Positions 31,661-40,047 of a DNA stretch of 64,000 nucleotides are shown here, piece after piece. Origin of the DNA: Alphaproteobacteria bacterium. Its GTDB lineage: Bacteria > Pseudomonadota > Alphaproteobacteria > Geminicoccales > Geminicoccaceae. The stretch's first letter is position 1, and the number at the start of each line of letters is the position of its first letter. The DNA is taken from the NCBI GenBank assembly GCA_026990035.1, contig JALSIM010000005.1, forward strand, positions 186,001 through 250,000, given 5' to 3'. The notes below the pieces were generated by a model that saw only the letters and a list, made by a program, of their open reading frames with translations, was not told the origin of the DNA and ran no database searches. The translations under genes were made by a program, and so were the position numbers.

Positions 31661-32524
31661 ATGCGGCTCCGGGAAGCCCTCGCCCGTACCGCCGCGCGGC
31701 TCCGGGAGACGGGTGTCGAGGCGCCCTGGATGGAGGCGCGTCTGCTCCTCGAGGCGGCGAGCGGCCTCGGCGCGGTCGAGCAGATCGGCGATCCCGACCG
31801 CCCCCTGGACGAACCCACCCTGGCCGCCCTGGAAAGGCTGGTCGAGCGGCGGGCCGACCGCGAGCCGCTGGCCTACATCCTCGGCGAGAAGGAATTCCAC
31901 GGCCTCGCCTTCACCGTCTCACCGGAGGTGCTGATACCGCGGCCGGAGACCGAAATCCTGGTCGAGCTGGTGCGCGAATGCCTGCCCGATCCCGCGGCTC
32001 CCTTGCGGATTCTCGATATCGGCACGGGCTCCGGCTGCCTGCTGGTGACCCTGCTCACCCTCTGCCGCGGCGCCTTCGGGATCGGCACCGATCTTTCCTT
32101 TCCGGCGCTGCGGATCGCCCGCCACAATGCCGAACGGCACGAGGTCGGCGACCGCGCCGGCTGGGTCTGCTGCCGCTGGGCGGACGCCCTTTCCGGTCCG
32201 TTCCAGGTGATCGTCGGCAATCCGCCCTATGTGCCCACCGCCGAGCTCGCCGTGCTGCAGCCGGAGATCCGCCGGCACGAGCCGCGTCTCGCCTTCGACG
32301 GGGGCCCCGAGGGACTCGACGCCTATCGCGCCCTGGCCCGGGAAATCCCGCCATTGCTGGCCGAAGACGGCATCGCCGTTCTCGAACTGGGACGCGGCCA
32401 GGGAGCCGCGGTGGCCGGGCTGATGCGCGAGGCCGGCCTCGAGATCGTCGAGATCCGTCCCGATCTCGCCGGCATCGCCCGCGCCATGCTGCTCCGGAAA
32501 CCGGCTCAGCCGACCGTCGCGTAG
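31661..32524 (+). CDS. prmC: Release factor glutamine N5-methyltransferase
   Basis: PrmC methylates the GGQ glutamine of RF1 and RF2. The 287-residue protein has an N-terminal helical domain, PLAYILGEKEFHGLAFTVSPEVLIPRPETEILVE, SAM motif ILDIGTGSGCLLVTLL and the catalytic NPPY at 187-190. The ATG at 31661 lies eight bases after the prfA stop. Its 3' end overlaps the convergent deoA gene by 19 bases, so no terminator fits between them. Confidence 0.96.
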   Translation: MRLREALARTAARLRETGVEAPWMEARLLLEAASGLGAVEQIGDPDRPLDEPTLAALERLVERRADREPLAYILGEKEFHGLAFTVSPEVLIPRPETEILVELVRECLPDPAAPLRILDIGTGSGCLLVTLLTLCRGAFGIGTDLSFPALRIARHNAERHEVGDRAGWVCCRWADALSGPFQVIVGNPPYVPTAELAVLQPEIRRHEPRLAFDGGPEGLDAYRALAREIPPLLAEDGIAVLELGRGQGAAVAGLMREAGLEIVEIRPDLAGIARAMLLRKPAQPTVA

Positions 32525-33825
32525 ATCGGGGGCGGCGGTGTGGCTGCGACATCGCCGACGACGAAGGCTTCCCGGACCGCGGCTTCGATCCGCCCCAGAT
32601 CCTCCTCGCTCCGGGCATGGAGCAGACAGAGCGGATCGCCGGCGGCCAGCCGCGCGCCGAGGCCCACCACGCGGGACAGCCCCACCGCATGGTCGATGGC
32701 ATCCTCCGGCCGGCGCCGGCCACCGCCGAGGCGGATGATGGCGAGCCCCAGCGCACGGACGTCGATCGCCTGCACCTGGCCGCCGCAGGGGGACGCGACC
32801 GGGCGCACGCATGGTGCCTTCGGCAGACGGGATTCCGCCCGTTCCAGGAAATCGGCCGGGCCGCCGAGCCCCCGGACCATGGCCGCGAAACGCTCGGCCG
32901 CGGCACCGCCGGCCAGAGCCTTTTCCGCCAGCTCGCGGCCGCTCTCCACACTCTGCGCGAGGCCGCCCAGGGCCAGGAGCTCGCCGCACAGCGCCAGGAT
33001 CACGCAGCGCAAGCGCTCCTCGGCCGCCTCGCCGCGCAGCATCGCCACCGCCTCCGCCACCTCGAGGGCGTTGCCGGCGCTGTGGCCCAGCACCTGGTTC
33101 ATGTCGGTCAGCAGGGCGCGACAGGAAAGCCCCGCACCGCGCGCCACCTCGACGAGCGCCCGGGCCAGCCGCTCGGCCTCGCGACGATCGGGCAGGAAGG
33201 CCCCGCTGCCGAGCTTGACGTCCATCACCAGGGCATCGAGGCCGGCGGCCAGCTTCTTCGAGAGGATGGAGGCGACGATCAGCGGCAGGCTTTCCACCGT
33301 CGCGGTGACGTCGCGAATCGCGTAGAGCCGGCCGTCGGCCGGTGCCAGATCGCCGGTCTGGCCGACGATGGCGCAGCCGGCCTCGGCCACCACGCGACGG
33401 AAACGCGCCGTCCCGGGCCGCGTGTCGTAGCCCGGGATGCTGTCGAGCTTGTCCAGGGTACCGCCGGTATGGCCGAGCCCGCGCCCCGAGATCATCGGCA
33501 CGAAGGCGCCGCAGGCGGCGAGGATCGGCGCGAGGATCAGGCTCACCTTGTCCCCCACCCCGCCCGTGGAATGCTTGTCGAGAACCGGTCCGGAGAGCTC
33601 CGGCCAGCGCATGACCCGCCCCGAATCCCGCATCGCCAGGGTCAGCGCCACGCTCTCGGCGGCGTTCATGCCGCGAAAGAAGACGGCCATGGCGAAGGCG
33701 GCGGCCTGGGCGTCGCTCACCGCGCCGGAGGTGATGCCGGCGACGAATTCGCGGATCTCTTCGGGGCGCAGGACCGCACCGTCGCGCTTTCTGCGGATGA
33801 TTTCCTGGGGAAGATCCACGCTCAC
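32506..33825 (-). CDS. deoA: Thymidine phosphorylase
   Basis: DeoA splits thymidine or deoxyuridine with phosphate into base and deoxyribose-1-phosphate. The 439-residue protein shows the family signature SGRGLGHTGGTLDKLDSIPG, the phosphate loop DKHSTGGVGDKVSL and VMDVKLGSGAF. It starts with GTG, overlapping the deoC stop by four bases. It is the last gene of the leftward nucleoside salvage set. Confidence 0.95.
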   Translation of the reverse strand: MSVDLPQEIIRRKRDGAVLRPEEIREFVAGITSGAVSDAQAAAFAMAVFFRGMNAAESVALTLAMRDSGRVMRWPELSGPVLDKHSTGGVGDKVSLILAPILAACGAFVPMISGRGLGHTGGTLDKLDSIPGYDTRPGTARFRRVVAEAGCAIVGQTGDLAPADGRLYAIRDVTATVESLPLIVASILSKKLAAGLDALVMDVKLGSGAFLPDRREAERLARALVEVARGAGLSCRALLTDMNQVLGHSAGNALEVAEAVAMLRGEAAEERLRCVILALCGELLALGGLAQSVESGRELAEKALAGGAAAERFAAMVRGLGGPADFLERAESRLPKAPCVRPVASPCGGQVQAIDVRALGLAIIRLGGGRRRPEDAIDHAVGLSRVVGLGARLAAGDPLCLLHARSEEDLGRIEAAVREAFVVGDVAATPPPPIYATVG

Positions 33826-34598
33826 CCGTTCCGGCTGATGTGCTCCACCAGATCCTCGAGCAGCCGCGAGGCGCCGAAACGAAGGCGGGCGGGGGTCGCC
33901 CAGCCCTCGCCCATCACCCGATCGACCAGCGCCAGATAGGGGGCCGCATCCTCGAGCGTCCGAATGCCGCCGGCGAGCTTGAGCCCCACCTCTCCCCCGG
34001 CTTCCCGGATCACGCCGAGGAGCAGCGCCGCCGCCTCCAGGGTCGCGCCGGGCTGCCGCTTGCCGGTGGAGGTCTTGAGGAAATCGGTCCCGGCCATCAC
34101 CGCCGCCCGGGCGACCGCGGTAACGAGATCCGGAGCCGCCAGAAGGCCGGTCTCCAGGATGAGCTTGAGGATCGTAGCCGGCCCGGCGGCCTCGCGGCAG
34201 AGGCCGACGAGTTCACCCGCGAGCTCCACGTCCCCGGCGCGCACCGCCTCGAGCGGCGCCACCACGTCCACCTCCTGCGCTCCCTCGGCGACCGCCCGTC
34301 GGACCTCCTCGGCGACGGCGAGAAGATCCTCGCCACCCGCGGGAAAATTGGCGACGGTGGCGAGCCGCACCCCGCTTCCCCGGAGCCCCGCCCGGGCGGG
34401 GGCCAGGTGGCGTGGGGGGATGCAGACGGCGGCGACGCCGCGGTCCACCGCCCGCGCGCAGAGCTCGCGGATCTCCGCCTCGCTCTCGTCGCCCCGCAGG
34501 CTGGTGAGATCGAGCAGCGGCAGAATGCGCCGAGCCGAAACCGCGTCACCGGTCACGGCCCCCACCTCGTCCAGGATCGTCAGCGGATCGACGGCCAC
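33822..34598 (-). CDS. deoC: Deoxyribose-phosphate aldolase
   Basis: DeoC cleaves deoxyribose-5-phosphate into glyceraldehyde-3-phosphate and acetaldehyde. The 258-residue TIM barrel contains the Schiff-base lysine in GTDFLKTSTGKRQPGATLEA and a second conserved lysine in VGLKLAGGIRTLEDA. GTG start with GGAGGGA about five bases upstream. No phosphopentomutase (deoB) lies in the window, so conversion of deoxyribose-1-phosphate must be encoded elsewhere. Confidence 0.95.
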   Translation of the reverse strand: MAVDPLTILDEVGAVTGDAVSARRILPLLDLTSLRGDESEAEIRELCARAVDRGVAAVCIPPRHLAPARAGLRGSGVRLATVANFPAGGEDLLAVAEEVRRAVAEGAQEVDVVAPLEAVRAGDVELAGELVGLCREAAGPATILKLILETGLLAAPDLVTAVARAAVMAGTDFLKTSTGKRQPGATLEAAALLLGVIREAGGEVGLKLAGGIRTLEDAAPYLALVDRVMGEGWATPARLRFGASRLLEDLVEHISRNG

Positions 34599-34817
34599 GG
34601 CTCCCTCCCGCCGGCAACCGAAGCGAACCTAGTCGGCCGCCGGCCCGCGGTCCAGCCCGCCACGGTCGGGCGCCGGAACGGATCGCCTGAAATCCTTCGA
34701 TTTCTTCTTCGGAGGAATTCGTGCTTCTTTTCGACGGGCCGATATGTTATATTTTCGCGCTTACGAGAAATCGAAAGTGAAATCCTAGAAAATCTCGTAC
34801 TTTACGGAGGTAACTGC
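34599..34817 (+). promoter_or_regulatory. AT-rich promoter and structured leader of the small membrane protein gene
   Basis: This 219-base gap is strikingly AT-rich after about 34690. TATATT (34748-34753) is a likely -10; its -35 is weak. The leader can fold as TACGAGA/TCTCGTA (34762-34768 with 34793-34799) or, exclusively, AAAGT/ACTTT (34774-34778 with 34799-34803). A short CGTA/TACG pair (34796-34799 with 34803-34806) abuts the ribosome site GGAGGT (34806-34811). No known riboswitch is recognised. The leftward deoC promoter should also lie near its left end. Confidence 0.45.
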
Positions 34818-35168
34818 GTGAATTCCGAAAAGATCAAGACGACCCTGTGGGGCGCAGCCGGCGGCGCCGCGCTGACCATCGCCCTCGGCTTCTTCTGGGG
34901 CGGTTGGGTCACCGGCGGTACGGCGCTCGAAATGGCACGCGAGTCGGCCGACCGCGCCGTCGTCGAACGTCTGGCGACGATCTGCGTCGATCAGTTCAAC
35001 CGGGATCCGATGAAGGTCGAGAAATTCCGGGTCCTCAAGGAGGAAGGCTCCTGGAAACGCCGCGAATACGTCGAGAAGCAAGGCTGGGCGACGATGCCCG
35101 GCGAGGAAGCGCCGGCTACCCGCGTCGGCTCGAAATGCGCCGAACTCATCCTCCAGGCGGCGCTGTAG
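34818..35168 (+). CDS. Small single-pass membrane protein, hypothetical
   Basis: The 116-residue product begins MNSEKIKTTLWGAAGGAALTIALGFFWGGWVTGGTALEMARESADRAVVERLATICVDQF. A helix at about 9-32 is rich in glycine. The extracytoplasmic part has two cysteines (in ATICVDQF and SKCAEL), which could form a disulfide, and a conserved-looking YVEKQGWATMPG. Similar short proteins occur in alphaproteobacteria with no assigned role. The GTG start follows an ideal GGAGGT six bases upstream. It runs against the nucleoside operon and overlaps the cdd-pnp fusion end by 23 bases. Confidence 0.8.
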   Translation: MNSEKIKTTLWGAAGGAALTIALGFFWGGWVTGGTALEMARESADRAVVERLATICVDQFNRDPMKVEKFRVLKEEGSWKRREYVEKQGWATMPGEEAPATRVGSKCAELILQAAL

Positions 35169-36408
35169 GAGAACCGGCGGGACCGTCCCGCCGCCGGGCC
35201 GGGGATCGGCCGGCGAGCACCGGCAGGGCCACCCGCAGGAGGGCGAGGAGCCGTTCGGCGGCCGCCCGGCCGACGGCCAGGGTCTCGGCGTGCGAAAGCG
35301 GACCCGGGGCGAGACCCGCGGCGGGATTGGTGACGATCGCGAGGGCCGCCACCCGGAGACCGAAATGGCGGGCGGCGATCGCTTCGGGGACCAGCGACAT
35401 GCCGACCACGTCGGCCCCGAGAACCCGGAACGCCCGGATCTCGGCCGGGGTTTCGAAGCAGGGGCCGAGGGTCGCGAGATAGGTTCCCGCCTCCAAGGGA
35501 ACACCGGCTCTCGCGGCCGCCGCCGCCAGTACCGCAGCCGCTGCCTCGTCGTAGACCGTCGAAAGATCGAGAAACGGCGGCCCCTCGGCATCGGCGAGGC
35601 CGAGGAGCGGGTTGCGGCCCTGGAAATTGATGTGGTCGCGCACCAGCAGGAGCGATCCCGGCCCGAGATCGGGCCGCAGCGAGCCCACCGCATTGGTCAC
35701 GATGAGGAGCCGGCAATCGAGATCCCGCAGCGTGCGGATCATCGGCAGCACCGCCGCCGCTCCCTTCCCCTCGTAGAGATGGACCCGCCCGCTGAGGCAC
35801 AGCAGCGGCACCTCCTCGAGGGTCCCGATCACCACCTCCCCGGCATGGCCGGCGACCGTCGGCCGCGGAAAGCCCTCGAGCTCAGCGTAGGGGATCCGCA
35901 CGGGCTCCGCCAGCGCCTCGGCGATCGCCCCGAGCCCGGAGCCCAGGAGCAGCGCCACGCCGCCCCGCCAGCCGGGCGCCCGTGCCCGGATCCTCGCCGC
36001 CGCATCCTCCCCCTTCCCGTCATTGCCGGAGCTCGCCAGAGCGAAGGCTCTCGGTAGAAGTTCCGCCAAGGTCGCCGTCTCGACGACGCCGCCGGTGCCC
36101 GCCATGTGTATCCGCGCTTCCGGCGGCGCGAATTCGGCGATCTTCTGGCGGCAGCCGCCGCAGGGTGCGCAGGGCTCGGCTCCGCCGAGAACCAGGATTT
36201 CGCGGATCCGCCGTTCGCCCGCCGCCACCATGGCGGCGATGGCCGCCGCCTCGGCGCAGAGCCCCTCGGGATGGGCCGCGTTCTCGATGTTGCATCCGAC
36301 GTGGATCCGGCCTCCGGCGGTGCGCAGCGCGGCACCGACGGAAAAACCCGAATAGGGTGCCCAGGCCCGCCGGCGGACCCGGCGGGCGGCCTCGAGGAGA
36401 TCCTTCAT
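35146..36408 (-). CDS. Cytidine deaminase-purine nucleoside phosphorylase fusion
   Basis: One frame of 420 residues joins two enzymes. Residues 1-123 are a B. subtilis-type zinc cytidine deaminase: zinc cysteines C51, C83 and C86 and proton-shuttle E53 (LCAE, PCGGC). After a linker (about 124-148), residues 149-400 are a trimeric-type purine nucleoside phosphorylase: GSGLG (157), GRVHLYEG, TNAVGSL, DHINFQG, FETPAE with E323, VGMS and N361, matching the human PNP catalytic set. It should deaminate (deoxy)cytidine and phosphorolyse guanosine/inosine. The ATG at 36408 overlaps the upstream permease stop, inside the nucleoside transport operon. Confidence 0.9.
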   Translation of the reverse strand: MKDLLEAARRVRRRAWAPYSGFSVGAALRTAGGRIHVGCNIENAAHPEGLCAEAAAIAAMVAAGERRIREILVLGGAEPCAPCGGCRQKIAEFAPPEARIHMAGTGGVVETATLAELLPRAFALASSGNDGKGEDAAARIRARAPGWRGGVALLLGSGLGAIAEALAEPVRIPYAELEGFPRPTVAGHAGEVVIGTLEEVPLLCLSGRVHLYEGKGAAAVLPMIRTLRDLDCRLLIVTNAVGSLRPDLGPGSLLLVRDHINFQGRNPLLGLADAEGPPFLDLSTVYDEAAAAVLAAAAARAGVPLEAGTYLATLGPCFETPAEIRAFRVLGADVVGMSLVPEAIAARHFGLRVAALAIVTNPAAGLAPGPLSHAETLAVGRAAAERLLALLRVALPVLAGRSPARRRDGPAGSPTAPPGG

Positions 36409-37379
36409 CGCTCCTTCACATAGGGTTGTCCGATCGCCTTCGGGGCGACGGCACGGCCGACGAAACCCGCCAGCAGGAGAATGGTCAGCAGATAGGGAAT
36501 GGCCTGGATGGCCTCCGTCGGGATGGTGCCGACGAGCGGCACCTCGACCCCCTGGAGGCGCGCCTGCACCGCGTCGGCGAAGGCGAACAGGAGACAGGCG
36601 AGCAGGGCCGGCAGCGGCCGCCACTTGCCGAAGATGAGGGCGGCCAGCGCCAGATAGCCCTTGCCTGCGGTCATGTCGCGCAGGAAGGAGGCGTTCTGGG
36701 CGACCGACAGATAGGCGCCGGCGATCCCGGTCAGCACCCCGGCGACGATCAGCGCCCGGTAGCGCATCCAGGCCACCGAGATGCCCGCCGTGTCCACCGC
36801 CTCCGGGCTCTCGCCGACGGCCCGCAGGCGCAGGCCGAAGCGGCTGCGGTAGAGCACCCAGGCCACGAGCGGTACCGCGAGCAGGGCCAGATAGACGAGG
36901 ATGTTGTGGCCGGAGAGGAGCTCGGCGTAGATCGGCCCGATCACCGGCACCTCGCGGATCTCCTCGGCGAACGGCAGGGTGAGCGGCCGGAAGCGCGCAC
37001 CCTCGGCGGTCACCGGAATCCGTCCGGCCTGGCCGAACCAGGCATCGGCGAGGGTCGGCCCGAGACCCGCCACCATGATGTTGAGGGCCATCCCGGAGAC
37101 CACCTGATCGCCGCGGTTGGTGATCGAGGCGAAACCGTGGACGAGAGCCAGGAAGACGGCGAAGCCGATGGCCGCGAACAGCCCCGCGAAGGCCGAGCCG
37201 GTGAGCTGGGCGGCGGCGGCGGCGGCGAAGGCCCCGCCCAGCATCTTGCCTTCGAGGGCGATGTTCACCACTCCCGAACGCTCGGAGAAAAGGCCGGCCA
37301 AGGCGGCCAGCACCAGCGGCGTCGCCAGCCGCAGGGTACTGTCGGCGAGCAGCAGGACCTGGAGGAAGAGATCGTTCAT
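36405..37379 (-). CDS. Nucleoside ABC transporter permease (NupC/YufQ-like)
   Basis: The 324-residue inner membrane protein of the branched-chain-type permease family contains RSGVVNIALEGKMLGGAFAAA and the coupling-region FGLRLRAVGESPEAVDTAGISV. It pairs with the preceding permease to form the pore for the BMP-family nucleoside importer. It overlaps the cdd-pnp start by four bases and lies five bases after its partner. Assignment to nucleosides comes from the BMP-type binding protein and the enzymes downstream. Confidence 0.88.
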   Translation of the reverse strand: MNDLFLQVLLLADSTLRLATPLVLAALAGLFSERSGVVNIALEGKMLGGAFAAAAAAQLTGSAFAGLFAAIGFAVFLALVHGFASITNRGDQVVSGMALNIMVAGLGPTLADAWFGQAGRIPVTAEGARFRPLTLPFAEEIREVPVIGPIYAELLSGHNILVYLALLAVPLVAWVLYRSRFGLRLRAVGESPEAVDTAGISVAWMRYRALIVAGVLTGIAGAYLSVAQNASFLRDMTAGKGYLALAALIFGKWRPLPALLACLLFAFADAVQARLQGVEVPLVGTIPTEAIQAIPYLLTILLLAGFVGRAVAPKAIGQPYVKER

Positions 37380-37384
37380 CTTCG

Positions 37385-38488
37385 TCAGACCGGTACCGGA
37401 CGGGTGCGGACGAACAGCGCCTCCAGGGTCGGGCGGAACATGTGCTCGAGGGCGCCGGCGAAGAGGATGACCAGCCCCTGGATGACGACGATCATGTCAC
37501 GGTTGATGCGCGGCATGTCGAAGGCGAGCTCGGCACCACCCTGATAGAGGGCGCCGAACAGAAGAGCCGCGAGGACCACGCCCAGCGGATGGTTGCGTCC
37601 CATGAGCGCCACCGCGATGCCGACGAAGCCGTAGCCGCCGGTGAACCCGAGCACGAGGCGATGCTGGGCGCCCAGCACCTCGTTGAGGGCCATCATCCCG
37701 GCCAGAGCGCCGGCGATGGTCATCACCAGCACGATGTGGGTGGCCGGGGAGATGCCGGCGTAAAGCGCCGCCGGCTCGCTCCGCCCCACCACCCGGAGCT
37801 CGTAGCCGAGACGCAGTTTCCAGACGTAGATCCAGACCAGGAGGGCGCAGAGGAGAGCGATCGGAAAGGCGAGGTTGAGGGGCGAGCGGCCGATGGCGAT
37901 GCCGAGCGGCTGGAGCAGACCGTGGAGCTGCGGCAGCCAGACGTTCTCGGCGAAGGTCACGGTCTCCGGCGCCGACTGGCCGGGCTTGATGATCACGTTG
38001 ACCAGCAGATAGGTCATGATCGAGGCGGCCACGAAATTGAGCATGATGGTGGTGATCACCGTGTGGCTGCCGCGTCTGGCCTGCAGCCAGCCCGGGATGA
38101 AGCCCCAGATCCCGCCCAGGAGCGCCGCGCCGACGACCGCGAGGGGAATCGCCAGCAGAGGATGGAGATGGCCGAACCAGAGCGCGGCGAGCGCCACCCC
38201 GAGGCCGCCGAGGGCCGCCTGCCCCTCGCCGCCGATGTTGAACAGCCCGGCATGGAAGGCGAGCGCCACGGCGAGCCCGGTGAAGATGAAATTGGTGGCG
38301 TAGAACAGCGTGTAGCCGACCGCCTCGCCGAAGCCGAAGGCGCCGTAGAGGAGGAGCTTCACCGCGGCGATCGGGTTCTCGCCGAGCAGCAGCACGACGA
38401 GACCGGAGACCAGGAAGGCGAGCGAAAGGTTGAGGAACGGCAGCAGCAGATAGTCCGCCCAGAAGGGCAGCCGTCGCCGGGCCGCCAT
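37385..38488 (-). CDS. Nucleoside ABC transporter permease (NupB/YufP-like)
   Basis: The 367-residue permease has about eight helices, with AFHAGLFNIGGEGQAALGGLGVALAA and the cytoplasmic LGYELRVVGRSEPAALYAGISPATHIV coupling block. The N-terminus is longer than in its partner, as usual for this subunit. It follows the ATPase gene by one base. Together with the ATPase and BMP protein it should import ribo- and deoxyribonucleosides. Confidence 0.88.
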   Translation of the reverse strand: MAARRRLPFWADYLLLPFLNLSLAFLVSGLVVLLLGENPIAAVKLLLYGAFGFGEAVGYTLFYATNFIFTGLAVALAFHAGLFNIGGEGQAALGGLGVALAALWFGHLHPLLAIPLAVVGAALLGGIWGFIPGWLQARRGSHTVITTIMLNFVAASIMTYLLVNVIIKPGQSAPETVTFAENVWLPQLHGLLQPLGIAIGRSPLNLAFPIALLCALLVWIYVWKLRLGYELRVVGRSEPAALYAGISPATHIVLVMTIAGALAGMMALNEVLGAQHRLVLGFTGGYGFVGIAVALMGRNHPLGVVLAALLFGALYQGGAELAFDMPRINRDMIVVIQGLVILFAGALEHMFRPTLEALFVRTRPVPV

Positions 38489-38489
38489 C

Positions 38490-40034
38490 TCAGCCCGCCT
38501 CCGCCGTCACGCCGGCCATCAGCAGTCCGAGCCGGCGTTCCTCGGCCTCCTCGGCCGCCATCTCTCCCATAATGCGCCCGTCGAACATCACCAGGATGCG
38601 ATCGGCCAGCGACATCACCTCCTCGAGCTCCACGGAGACCAGGAGAATGGCCTTGCCGGCATCGCGCATCGCCACCAGGCGCCGGTGGATGAACTCGATG
38701 GCGCCGATGTCGACGCCGCGGGTGGGCTGCCCCACCAGCAGGAGATCCGGATCGTGTTCGAGCTCGCGGGCGAGAACCAGTTTCTGCTGATTGCCGCCGG
38801 AAAAATCCGCGGCGTGCAGGAAGGGATCGCGGGGCCGCACATCGTAGCGCTCCATCCAGTCGACGCAGCCGGCGATCATCCGGCGGCGCCGGAGGAATCC
38901 CCCCCGCAGATAGCCGGCGAGCCGCTGGTAGCCGAGGATCGCGTTCTCCCAGGCGGTGAAGCTGCGCACCAGCCCCATCCGCAGCCGGTCCTCCGGCACA
39001 TGGCCGAGCCGGCGGGCGCGGGCCCGGGCGGCGTCCTCGACCGGCCGGCCGCGCAGCAGGATCCGGCCGCGGCTCGGCCGGCGGATCCCGGCGAGCGCCT
39101 CGAGGAGCTCCGACTGGCCGTTGCCGGCGACCCCGGCGATGCCGAGGATCTCGCCGGCACGCACGGTGAAGCTCACATCCCGCACCCGCGGCACGTCGAA
39201 ATCGTCGCGCACCTCGAGCCCGGCGACCTCGAGCACCGGCTCGCCGGGTCGGGCGGGGCCCTTCTCCACCCGCAGGAGCACCTTGCGGCCCACCATCAGC
39301 TCCGCCAGCTCCTCGGTGGAGGTTTCGGAGGTCCGCCGGTGGGCCACCATCCGCCCGCCCCGCATCACGCTGACATGATCGGTGACGGCCATGATCTCCC
39401 GCAGCTTGTGGGTGATCAGGACCACCGTGCGGCCCTGTTCGCGGAGATTTTCGAGAATCCGGAACAGATGGTCCGCTTCCTGGGGGGTGAGCACCCCGGT
39501 CGGCTCGTCGAGCACCAGGATGTGGGCGCCGCGGAACAGGGCCTTCAGGATCTCCACCCGCTGCTGCACCCCCACCGGCAGGTCCCGGACCACCGCGTCG
39601 AGATCGACTTCGAGGCCGTAGTCCCGCTCGATCGCCTCGATCTCGCGGCGGGCGCGGGCGATGCCCGCCTCCAAGGTGAACCCCCCTTCGGCGCCGAGCA
39701 GCAGATTTTCGAGGACCGTGAACGGTTCCACCAGCATGAAATGCTGATGGACCATGCCGATCCCGGCGCGGATCGCATCCAGGGGCGACCGGATGCGCCG
39801 CGGCCGGCCGTCGACGAGAATGCGCCCCGCATCCGGCTGGTAGAAGCCGTAGAGGATGTTCATCAGGGTCGATTTGCCGGCCCCGTTCTCGCCGACGATG
39901 CCGTGGATGGTGCCGGCGGCGACCGCGAGATCCACCTCGCGGTTGGCCTGCACGGGACCGAAGCTCTTGCAGATCCCGCGCAGCTCGACCGCGGGGGTCT
40001 CGTCCACCCCCGCGGCCGCGGCCTCCGCCCCCAT
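38490..40034 (-). CDS. Nucleoside ABC transporter ATP-binding protein (two ABC domains)
   Basis: The 514-residue ATPase has two fused nucleotide-binding domains. The first has Walker A GENGAGKST and a Walker B in AHILVLDEPTGVLTPQEAD, with a degenerate signature VGVQQRVEILKAL. The second has IAGVAGNGQSEL in place of a canonical Walker A, and signature FSGGNQQKLVLAREL followed by LLLVGQPTRGVDIG. This asymmetry is normal for RbsA/YufO-like ATPases of nucleoside and sugar importers. It lies 13 bases after the binding protein. Confidence 0.93.
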   Translation of the reverse strand: MGAEAAAAGVDETPAVELRGICKSFGPVQANREVDLAVAAGTIHGIVGENGAGKSTLMNILYGFYQPDAGRILVDGRPRRIRSPLDAIRAGIGMVHQHFMLVEPFTVLENLLLGAEGGFTLEAGIARARREIEAIERDYGLEVDLDAVVRDLPVGVQQRVEILKALFRGAHILVLDEPTGVLTPQEADHLFRILENLREQGRTVVLITHKLREIMAVTDHVSVMRGGRMVAHRRTSETSTEELAELMVGRKVLLRVEKGPARPGEPVLEVAGLEVRDDFDVPRVRDVSFTVRAGEILGIAGVAGNGQSELLEALAGIRRPSRGRILLRGRPVEDAARARARRLGHVPEDRLRMGLVRSFTAWENAILGYQRLAGYLRGGFLRRRRMIAGCVDWMERYDVRPRDPFLHAADFSGGNQQKLVLARELEHDPDLLLVGQPTRGVDIGAIEFIHRRLVAMRDAGKAILLVSVELEEVMSLADRILVMFDGRIMGEMAAEEAEERRLGLLMAGVTAEAG

Positions 40035-40047
40035 CGGCGGCGGTCCG

